Shown here: positions 17,624 to 24,474 of the stretch, piece by piece
Position numbering within the stretch: position 1 is the first letter of the stretch
Layout: every line of letters starts with the position of its first letter
Source: Emticicia sp. CRIBPO
GTDB lineage: Bacteria > Bacteroidota > Bacteroidia > Cytophagales > Spirosomataceae
NCBI RefSeq assembly: GCF_009905725.1
Contig: NZ_JAAAKV010000003.1
Coordinates: forward strand, 338,808-402,807
Length of the DNA: 64,000 nucleotides
Direction: 5' to 3'
Translations under genes and position numbers: made by a program
Notes under the pieces: model-generated
Told to the model about the DNA's origin: nothing
The model's database searches: none
Seen by the model: only the letters and a program-made list of their open reading frames with translations

Positions 17624-18982
17624 TTATAATCCGTATTTTTCAATTCTCCTGTAAACCGCCGGGCGGGACAATCCGAGTTCCCTTGAAACTTCCGTGATGT
17701 TACCATTGTATTTTTTCAAGGCTTTGAGGATCATGGATTTCTCCATTTCTTCGAGCTGATAAGTGTTTTCAAAGGCTGAATTCTGATCTGTTTCCCTGAA
17801 ATTATCCGCTTCATTAAAATGGAAATCTTCTACCTGCAGGGTGTTGCCCTGTGATAAAATGACGGCCCGCTCAATGGCGTGCTGCAGTTCCCGGACGTTA
17901 CCAGACCAGTGGTATCGCTGCAGCTGTTTCAGCAGGCTTCCGCTGATGGCGTTGGCCGGGCGGTTGTATTTCTTTCTGTATATCTTCAGGAAATGCTCGG
18001 CCAGCAGGGCAATATCTTCGGTTCTTTCACGCAGGGGCGGCAGCTTTACTTCGATGGTATTGATCCTGTACAGCAAATCCTGACGGAAAGTTTTCTGGTT
18101 TACCCGGTCATAAATGGGCTCATTGGTGGCACAAATCAAACGGATGTCGATGTTTTTAGGCTTGTTTGAACCTACTTTCGTCACGCTGCGGTTTTGCAGC
18201 ACATTCAGAAGCTTGGCCTGTAAAGACAAGGGGATATTTCCGATTTCATCGAGGAAAATGGTGCCACCGTTGGCTTCTTCAAAACGTCCGGTCCGTTCTT
18301 CCCGGGCATCGGTAAAGGCCCCTTTGACGTGGCCGAAGAGCTCACTCTCAAACAGGCTTTCAGAAATAGAGCCCAGGTCGGCATGCACGAAAGGCATATT
18401 GGCCCGGTCTGAATTTTCGTGTAATATCCTGGCGATGAGGTCTTTTCCTGTGCCGTTTTCGCCGAGGATCAGGATATTGGCATCTGTAGAGGCCACCCGT
18501 TCAACGGTTTCGAAGATTTTGAGCATGGGCTGGGATTTTCCGATCACCTGCGTTTTGGACTTTTCCTTGCTTTGCTCGGTTTTGACGGTCTTCCCGGTTC
18601 TTTGCTGCCTGATTTCAAAGGCAGAGTTCATGGTTTCCAGCAGTTTGACATTGTCCCAGGGTTTGAGCACAAAGTCAACAGCCCCCATTTTGATGGCTCT
18701 TACGGCCATTTCAACATCTCCGTAAGCTGTAAACAATACAACCGCGATAAGGGGATCGATATCCAGGATCCTGTCGAGCCACTGGAATCCTTCTTTCCCG
18801 GTATTGACATCCCGGGTAAAGTTCATGTCTAGCAACACGACATCGTAATTGCCGTTAGTGATCAGAAAGGGGATCTTTTCCGGATTCTTTTCTATGTCTA
18901 CCTGTCCGAAGTGCCTCTTCAAAAATAGCTTGGCGGCACTCAGTACGTCAACATCGTCATCAATGATTAATAGTTTTGACAT
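17624..18982 (-). CDS. Sigma-54-dependent response regulator (NtrC/AtoC type)
   Basis: A 452-aa activator. The receiver domain (1-125) has the phosphorylated Asp52 (VVLLDMNFT) and Lys107. The AAA+ domain (about 148-385) has Walker A GENGTGKD (174-181), Walker B in TIFLDEIG (about 241-248) and the sigma-54 contact loop as GAFTDA (221-226), a known variant of GAFTGA. A Fis-type HTH ends the protein (about 415-452, NITEVSRELGLSRPAVYRRI). It activates RNA polymerase carrying sigma-54 from upstream sites. The divergent exporter operon begins 288 bp away behind a sigma-54-like promoter and tandem dyads, its likely target. Confidence 0.94.
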   Translation of the reverse strand: MSKLLIIDDDVDVLSAAKLFLKRHFGQVDIEKNPEKIPFLITNGNYDVVLLDMNFTRDVNTGKEGFQWLDRILDIDPLIAVVLFTAYGDVEMAVRAIKMGAVDFVLKPWDNVKLLETMNSAFEIRQQRTGKTVKTEQSKEKSKTQVIGKSQPMLKIFETVERVASTDANILILGENGTGKDLIARILHENSDRANMPFVHADLGSISESLFESELFGHVKGAFTDAREERTGRFEEANGGTIFLDEIGNIPLSLQAKLLNVLQNRSVTKVGSNKPKNIDIRLICATNEPIYDRVNQKTFRQDLLYRINTIEVKLPPLRERTEDIALLAEHFLKIYRKKYNRPANAISGSLLKQLQRYHWSGNVRELQHAIERAVILSQGNTLQVEDFHFNEADNFRETDQNSAFENTYQLEEMEKSMILKALKKYNGNITEVSRELGLSRPAVYRRIEKYGL

Positions 18983-19117
18983 TTTTTCTGCTTTCTTGAT
19001 ACACCAGGATAAAGCACAAAAATTATTCCTGATCCTGGAGAAAATTATATTTTTAGGGTAAAAGATTGATTATCAGTCGTATATTAAAAAATGCCCTTAA
19101 AATGGTGTTTGGGCATA

Positions 19118-19154
19118 TGTTCGATAGTGTACAAGATTTGTCCGAAAACGGACA
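19118..19154. promoter_or_regulatory. Tandem dyad sites, candidate upstream activating sequence
   Basis: Two 16-bp dyads: TGTTCG-ATAG-TGTACA (19118-19133, degenerate) and TGTCCG-AAAA-CGGACA (19139-19154, perfect). Their starts are 21 bp apart, two helical turns. The second ends 54 bp before the sigma-54-like promoter. The same layout recurs at 63436-63472. Confidence 0.6.
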
Positions 19155-19208
19155 CATGAAATGTGTATTGCATTATATAAATATCTGATAGTTAGATTGT
19201 TGCGATTT

Positions 19209-19224
19209 TGGCATAGGAATTGAA
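19209..19224 (+). promoter_or_regulatory. Sigma-54-like (-24/-12) promoter of the exporter operon
   Basis: TGGCATAGGAATTGAA matches the sigma-54 consensus TGGCACG-N4-TTGCW, with the conserved GG at -24 and G at -12; C at -12 is A. Start of transcription is expected about 12 nt downstream, leaving a leader of about 35-40 nt before the ATG at 19271. Confidence 0.6.
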
Positions 19225-19270
19225 AATTAACTGACAGAACTAAAATATGATATTTTCATAATTAAATAAG

Positions 19271-20518
19271 ATGGACAGACAAATTCAGAAAAAGTTTTGG
19301 AATAAACAAAGAATTACCCTTGGAGTTGGCGGAGTACTGTTATTAAGCTTCCTGGTGTACCAGTTTGCTTTTGCAGATAAACGCTCAAAGCTTAACGTGG
19401 AGAAAGATAAAACAACGGTTTCGAAAGTGACCAAAGGGACATTCGATGAGTTTATTGTGGTGACAGGTGTGGTTCTTCCATTAAAAACAATCAGATTGGA
19501 TGCTATTGTAGGGGGATATGTTAAAGACAAAGTAGTGGACGGCGGAAATATGGTGGCTAAGGGGCAGACGATCCTGAAGCTTGAAAATCAGAACCTGAAA
19601 CTTAATTTTCTTCAGTCTGAAACAGAGGCCAGCCGACTGGTTAACGACCTTCAGAATACCCGTCAGCGTTTGAAAGTGGAGAAATTCACCCTTCGTAAAA
19701 CATTGTCTGACCTTGATTTTCAGATAGATCAGGCCAAGGACCTGTACGACAGGAACAAGCGGCTTCACGGCGATAAAGTAATTCCTGAAGCAGATTACCT
19801 GAAAGCCAAAAGGGATTATGAGCGATTGGTGAAACAAAGGGAAATCGAAGCGGAATCGCAGAAATACCAGGAAGAAAACTCAGTGATGCAGATCAAACAA
19901 CTGGAAGGTACGCTTGAAAGGACGCAGAAAAACGTGCAGTTGTGGCGTGAAACACTCGAGAACCTGGTTGTAAAAGCCCCGGTGGGCGGTCTTTTATCCT
20001 CTATTGACGTCGAAGTTGGATCGAACATCAACCAGGGACAGAATATCGGACAAATTGACGACCTTAACGGTTTCAAAATGAGGGTGGACGTGGATGAGCA
20101 TTATAACTCGAGGATCTTTACCGGGTTGGGTGGTTCATTCGATTATAACGGAAAAACATACAGACTGGAAATCACTAAAATATATCCTGAAATCAGAAGC
20201 GGACGTTTCCAGGTAGACATGGTTTTTGCGGGTGGTGTGCCTGAAGGCATCAAAAGAGGTCAGTCATCACCGATTCGTCTAGAATTGGGTAAGGCCACAG
20301 CAGCAGTACTTCTTCCGGTAGGCGGGTTCTTCTCTGATACAGGCGGAAACTGGGTGTATGTTGTAGATAAATCAGGCAAAAAAGCCAGCAAGAGGAAAAT
20401 CACCCTGGGCCGTAAAAACCCTGAGTATTTCGAAGTACTGGAAGGACTTGAAGTAGGAGAGATGGTGATTACGAGTTCGTACGAGAACTTCGGGGATAAT
20501 GAGGTGCTGGAGTTTTAG
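19271..20518 (+). CDS. Periplasmic adaptor (HlyD/MacA-type membrane fusion protein)
   Basis: A 415-aa adaptor subunit. A short N-terminal cytoplasmic segment is followed by one membrane helix (about 16-33, LGVGGVLLLSFLVYQFAF). Then come the first beta strands (about 55-100), a long helical hairpin rich in Lys, Glu and Gln (about 105-220), and the returning lipoyl half with VVKAPVGGLLSSIDVEVGSN (about 235). The beta-barrel and membrane-proximal parts finish the protein, ending EVGEMVITSSYENFGDNEVLEF. It would link the inner-membrane ABC permeases to an outer-membrane channel, none of which is encoded nearby. It is the first gene behind the sigma-54-like promoter. Confidence 0.9.
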   Translation: MDRQIQKKFWNKQRITLGVGGVLLLSFLVYQFAFADKRSKLNVEKDKTTVSKVTKGTFDEFIVVTGVVLPLKTIRLDAIVGGYVKDKVVDGGNMVAKGQTILKLENQNLKLNFLQSETEASRLVNDLQNTRQRLKVEKFTLRKTLSDLDFQIDQAKDLYDRNKRLHGDKVIPEADYLKAKRDYERLVKQREIEAESQKYQEENSVMQIKQLEGTLERTQKNVQLWRETLENLVVKAPVGGLLSSIDVEVGSNINQGQNIGQIDDLNGFKMRVDVDEHYNSRIFTGLGGSFDYNGKTYRLEITKIYPEIRSGRFQVDMVFAGGVPEGIKRGQSSPIRLELGKATAAVLLPVGGFFSDTGGNWVYVVDKSGKKASKRKITLGRKNPEYFEVLEGLEVGEMVITSSYENFGDNEVLEF

Positions 20519-20525
20519 ATTTGAA

Positions 20526-21024
20526 GGAGAATGGAGGACGGCAAAAAGGAGAATGTGTCATTTTATTTGAAATGCTCCTCTCTCGTTCTGATGAGTTTCT
20601 GAAGCATTGAGGATATGTGACAGGTTTTGTTGATGAGGTATTCTGACGTTTCGCTGTCCAGGAAATTTACAGCCGAGGCGATATAGATCTGGGTTCTGAG
20701 TTCGGCGGTTGATCCTTTGGCAATTTTAAGGAAACGGATAAACTCGTCATCGTAGCCTCTTTCAAAACCTTCAGCGATATTGGATGGAATTGAAACGGCA
20801 GCTCTGAGTACCTGATTTTTTAAATTCGGATCTTTACAGTTGGCAAACGATTTATAGATTTCAATAGATAAGCTAAGACCTGATTGCCAGACATAGAGAT
20901 CTTCGAATTTCTCAATTTTGTTCATGTAAGTATTAAAAGTTAAGCAGTATTTATAAAATTAAGACGCAGGAATCAAAAAAGGTAACAATATTTTTCGTTT
21001 TCCTTGTTCCTTTTTCCATTCTCC
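20526..21024. mobile_element. Four-helix-bundle (IVS-like) insert with terminal inverted repeats
   Basis: A 499-bp segment inserted between the adaptor and ATPase genes. Its ends are inverted copies of each other: GGAGAATGGA at 20526-20535 and TCCATTCTCC at 21015-21024, with A/G-rich extensions (AAAAAGGAG on the left, CCTTTTTCCATT on the right). It carries one gene, for an S23/IVS-type four-helix-bundle protein, antisense to the operon. Proteins of this family are also encoded in intervening sequences of 23S rRNA genes flanked by inverted repeats. That this is a mobile unit is inference. Confidence 0.45.
20563..20925 (-). CDS. Four-helix bundle protein (S23/IVS family)
   Basis: A 120-aa protein of the S23 ribosomal/IVS-type four-helix-bundle family. 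The family signature is clear: FEDLYVWQSGLSLSIEIY at the N-terminus, VLRAAVSIPSNIAEGFERG (about 40-58), and FIRFLKIAKGSTAELRTQ (about 63-80). Four amphipathic helices span the full length. Its biochemical role is unknown; relatives assemble as pentamers and include the accessory protein of diversity-generating retroelements, but no reverse transcriptase is present here. It is antisense to the exporter operon and enclosed by short inverted repeats, so it looks like an insert and not part of the export machinery. Confidence 0.88.
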   Translation of the reverse strand: MNKIEKFEDLYVWQSGLSLSIEIYKSFANCKDPNLKNQVLRAAVSIPSNIAEGFERGYDDEFIRFLKIAKGSTAELRTQIYIASAVNFLDSETSEYLINKTCHISSMLQKLIRTREEHFK

Positions 21025-21049
21025 GTTAAAGGTTAAAAAGCTAGAAAAT

Positions 21050-21727
21050 ATGATAAAAACAACAAACCTTCAGAAGATTTTTACGACCGAGGAGGTCGAA
21101 ACGACTGCCTTGAACGGCATAACTATGGAGATTAAAGATGGTGAATTTGTGGCCATCATGGGTCCTTCCGGATGTGGGAAGTCTACGCTTCTGAATATCC
21201 TGGGTCTCCTCGACAATCCTTCGGGAGGAAGTTATGATTTCTATGGTAATGAAGTGGCCAACATGTCGGAAAGACAGCGTGCGAGCCTGAGAAAAGGATC
21301 TATCGGATTCGTTTTCCAGAGCTTTAACCTGATCGACGAACTCACCGTTTATGAAAACGTGGAGTTGCCATTGCTTTACCTGAAAACACCTGCCGACGAA
21401 AGGAAACAGAAAGTGGAGATCGCCCTGGAAAGGATGAACATGATGCACCGCCGTAATCACTTTCCGCAGCAGCTATCCGGAGGACAGCAGCAGCGTGTGG
21501 CTATTGCCCGTGCCGTCGTGGCCAAGCCTAAGATGATCCTTGCCGATGAGCCTACCGGTAACCTTGACTCTACCAATGGCGAAGAAGTAATGAAATTGCT
21601 TCAGGAGCTTAATAATGAGGGTACTACCATCGTGATGGTAACGCACTCTCCTTATGATGCCGGGTTCTCTCACAGGGTCATCAACTTATTTGATGGTAAA
21701 GTGGTAACAGAGAATTTCCACGTTTAA
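21050..21727 (+). CDS. ABC transporter ATP-binding protein (MacB/LolD type)
   Basis: A 225-aa stand-alone ATPase. Walker A is GPSGCGKST (38-46), Q-loop at FVFQSFNL, signature LSGGQQQR (142-149), Walker [10 protein letters not shown] (162-170), D-loop NLDS and switch His in VTHSP. This is the LolD/MacB subfamily, which drives mechanotransmission of FtsX/MacB-like permeases and does not itself translocate substrate through the membrane. It is the only ATPase encoded beside ten permeases, so it probably serves several of them. It starts 26 bp after the right end of the inserted four-helix-bundle element, and its leader has an AAAAGCTA sequence. Confidence 0.95.
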   Translation: MIKTTNLQKIFTTEEVETTALNGITMEIKDGEFVAIMGPSGCGKSTLLNILGLLDNPSGGSYDFYGNEVANMSERQRASLRKGSIGFVFQSFNLIDELTVYENVELPLLYLKTPADERKQKVEIALERMNMMHRRNHFPQQLSGGQQQRVAIARAVVAKPKMILADEPTGNLDSTNGEEVMKLLQELNNEGTTIVMVTHSPYDAGFSHRVINLFDGKVVTENFHV

Positions 21728-21913
21728 GAACTACATGACTGAACTGATCAGGTATTTCTCCCCGATACCGGATTTTTTTCAGAACAACTGATATTTAGGA
21801 CACAGGAGTTGGTGCAGCCATCTTCTGTGTCCCGAAAATCCAGGCATTATGGCCTGGTTTCCACATTTTCTCCCTCCTTAGAAAATACCCGAAACATATA
21901 AACGAAAAATGCT

Positions 21914-24313
21914 ATGTTTAAAAATTATATAAAGATCGCGGTCAGGAACCTGGTAAATGCCAGGCTTTTCACACTCCTTAATATCATTGGTTTAGCCGGT
22001 GGGATGACCGCCGCGGTGCTCATCCTTATGTGGGTAAACAACGAATTCAGTTTTGATACCTTTCACAAAAAATCTTCCAGGACTGCCCTGGTAATTACCC
22101 ACAACAAAATCACCGAAACAGAGACCTGGCATTGGGCCGCCACTCCTCTGCCGTTTGCCGCCCAGACGCAAACCGTGCCCGAAATAGAGGAGGTAACACG
22201 GTTGGTAAATCCATATTATAACGGCCTGGTTATCAGGGTAAACAATGAACTGATTAATCAGAAGAAAGCCATTTGCGTCGACTCGAACTGGTTTCAGGTG
22301 TTTGATTATCAGTTTGTTGATGGCGGAGCTAAAGATTTTACAAGTCACCTGAGAAGTATCGCCATGTCTGAGAGTAAGGCCATTCAATTGTTTGGAGACG
22401 CGAAAGCTACAGGCAAAACGATCAGGATTGACTCTCTCGATTATACCGTAAAAGCAGTATATGAAGACAATCCGGCCAATTCTTCTTTTCAATATGATAT
22501 TATGGTGCCTCTGGCTGCCCATCTGGCCAATCCCGAAATTTACAAGGGAGATAACAACTGGAATAATTTTAACTATCAGACTTACATTGTCTATAAAGAA
22601 GGCACTGATCTCAAAAAGTTAAGCAACAAACTGACGAGGATGATTCAGCTGGCGAAAGTTGATGAAGATGGAAAACCTGCCAAGGAAATTACTTTAGAGG
22701 TGGAACCGCTGGCCGATACCCATTTTGACGGAATTGAAAAAGAATCAGGTACGGATATGGGCGATTTGCGGACCACTTATGTTTTCCTGGGACTGGCTCT
22801 TGTGATACTCCTGGTAGCCTGTATCAATTATGTAAACCTCACTACTGCCCGTGCCAGTATCAGGGCCAAAGAAGTGACGGTTAAAAAGCTGATCGGGGCA
22901 GAAAACTCTCATTTGTTCAAGCAATTCATGACAGAATCCATCATTACATGTCTTGTGGCCTTCGGGGTTTCCCTGGTGCTGATGTTCATTCTTCTTCCAA
23001 CTTTTAATGAAATCACCGGTAAAACATTTTATCTGAATCCGCTGAGTTTCCAGGTCTGGCCGGTGTTGTTGGGAACTTCCGTGGCGGCTATTCTTCTGAC
23101 GGGTATCTATCCTTCTTTGTTGCTGAGTTCTTTTAAACCGTCTAATATGCTGAAAGGCAGCAGGGGAGCATTATCTGCGGGCAACAGTTATTTCAGAAAA
23201 ACCCTGGTTATCGGGCAGTTTACGGTCTCCGTTGTTTTCCTGATCATTACGATCATTGTCTATCAGCAAATGAAGTTCATCCAGAACGCCAAACTGGGTT
23301 ATGATAAATCTCATGTGTTCGAATTCCAGATTCCATGGAACCTCAAACCGAAGGTGGAAAGTGCCACCATTAAGGAAAGGCTGAAGTCGGAGTCGAGTAT
23401 TGCTGATGTTACGACTTCAAACGGAAACATTGTCAACATCAACAGTGCTCATAGCGGTTCGTTGCACTGGGACGGACAACCGAAAGATTTCCAGCCGACG
23501 GTCGGTCAGCTTTCAGTGGAGCCGAATTATATGAAGATGTTTGGTCTGAAAATGACAGAAGGCCGATGGTTTGAAGAAAACAACACCGCTGATTTAAACA
23601 ATGTGGTGCTGAACGAAGCTGCCGTTAAAAAACTGGGACTCAGAAAACCATACGCCGGCCAGAGGTTTGAATTTCAAAGCAGGAAAGGGGTCGTCATTGG
23701 TGTTGTAAAAGATTTTCATTACAAGAGTTTAAGACAAAAAATAGATCCGCTGGTTATTTTCGAAGCTCCGGATTGGAGAAGAGGGGTGTATGTGAAGGCT
23801 GTTCCTGGTCAGGAAGCCGCTGCGATCAAAGCAGCCGAGAAAGTATGGGCAGAGCTGGTGCCTTCGAGGCCTCTGGAATACAAGTTCCTTGACGAAAGCT
23901 TTGATGCTTTGTACAAAAGTGAGAAAAGAACTTCCTCTCTTTTGAATTCCTTCTCTATCATCGCTGCTTTTATCTCATGCCTGGGACTGTTTGGTCTTGC
24001 CACGTTTTCTGCAGAGCGGAGGACCAAGGAAATCGGAATCCGCAAAGTATTGGGCTCATCTGTGGCCGGTATTGTGCAATTGCTCTCGGTTGACTTCCTG
24101 AAACTGGTGCTCATTTCTATCCTGATCGCTTCACCGCTGGCCTGGTATTTTGCCGACAGCTGGCTGCAGGACTTCTCCTATAAAATCACGATCCGGTGGT
24201 GGGTGTTTGTGGCAGGAGGTGCATTGGCTCTTTTAATTGCCCTGGTTACGATAAGTTTCCAAAGCATAAGAGCAGCACTGATGAACCCGGTGACGTCGCT
24301 GAAGAGTGAATAA
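21914..24313 (+). CDS. MacB/FtsX-like ABC permease, array copy 1
   Basis: A 799-aa permease formed by two FtsX-like halves. Each half has one helix, a periplasmic MacB-type core domain and three more helices: helices at about 20-43, 288-310, 342-364, 385-408, 428-450, 676-698, 725-747 and 760-785. Members of this superfamily couple cytoplasmic ATP hydrolysis to periplasmic export or lipoprotein/peptide release. The coupling-helix motif of the second half is normal (RRTKEIGIRKVLG, about 700). In the first half it is degenerate (KEVTVKKLIGA, about 317), the only array member in which EVG-RK is lost. The C-terminus is MNPVTSLKSE. A 186-nt gap separates it from the ATPase gene, in which I find no terminator. 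Confidence 0.92.
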   Translation: MFKNYIKIAVRNLVNARLFTLLNIIGLAGGMTAAVLILMWVNNEFSFDTFHKKSSRTALVITHNKITETETWHWAATPLPFAAQTQTVPEIEEVTRLVNPYYNGLVIRVNNELINQKKAICVDSNWFQVFDYQFVDGGAKDFTSHLRSIAMSESKAIQLFGDAKATGKTIRIDSLDYTVKAVYEDNPANSSFQYDIMVPLAAHLANPEIYKGDNNWNNFNYQTYIVYKEGTDLKKLSNKLTRMIQLAKVDEDGKPAKEITLEVEPLADTHFDGIEKESGTDMGDLRTTYVFLGLALVILLVACINYVNLTTARASIRAKEVTVKKLIGAENSHLFKQFMTESIITCLVAFGVSLVLMFILLPTFNEITGKTFYLNPLSFQVWPVLLGTSVAAILLTGIYPSLLLSSFKPSNMLKGSRGALSAGNSYFRKTLVIGQFTVSVVFLIITIIVYQQMKFIQNAKLGYDKSHVFEFQIPWNLKPKVESATIKERLKSESSIADVTTSNGNIVNINSAHSGSLHWDGQPKDFQPTVGQLSVEPNYMKMFGLKMTEGRWFEENNTADLNNVVLNEAAVKKLGLRKPYAGQRFEFQSRKGVVIGVVKDFHYKSLRQKIDPLVIFEAPDWRRGVYVKAVPGQEAAAIKAAEKVWAELVPSRPLEYKFLDESFDALYKSEKRTSSLLNSFSIIAAFISCLGLFGLATFSAERRTKEIGIRKVLGSSVAGIVQLLSVDFLKLVLISILIASPLAWYFADSWLQDFSYKITIRWWVFVAGGALALLIALVTISFQSIRAALMNPVTSLKSE

Positions 24314-24315
24314 CA

Positions 24316-24468
24316 GGAGAATGAAAAAGGTTTGAAAGGAAAAAGAACAGTGGATTAGATTTAATTTTCTAAAGAAGAATTTAAATACAGAATAAAATAG
24401 AGAAATAATAAATAGAATATCGTGGAAAGAGGATTGCATTTTCCTTTTTCCTTACTCCTTTTTCCATT
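24316..24468. repeat. Gene-less sequence with the same inverted ends as the four-helix-bundle insert
   Basis: The gap between permeases 1 and 2 begins with GGAGAATGAAAAAGG (24316-24330) and ends with CTCCTTTTTCCATT (24455-24468), an imperfect inverted pair matching the ends of the element at 20526-21024. The interior is AT-rich (for example TAATAAATAGAATAT) and has no gene. It may be a decayed or minimal copy of that element; this is inference. Confidence 0.4.
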
Positions 24469-24474
24469 AAAATT

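Noticed and set aside
20563-20925. Four-helix-bundle gene as a diversity-generating-retroelement accessory protein
   Set aside because: No reverse transcriptase, template repeat or variable-repeat gene is present in the window.
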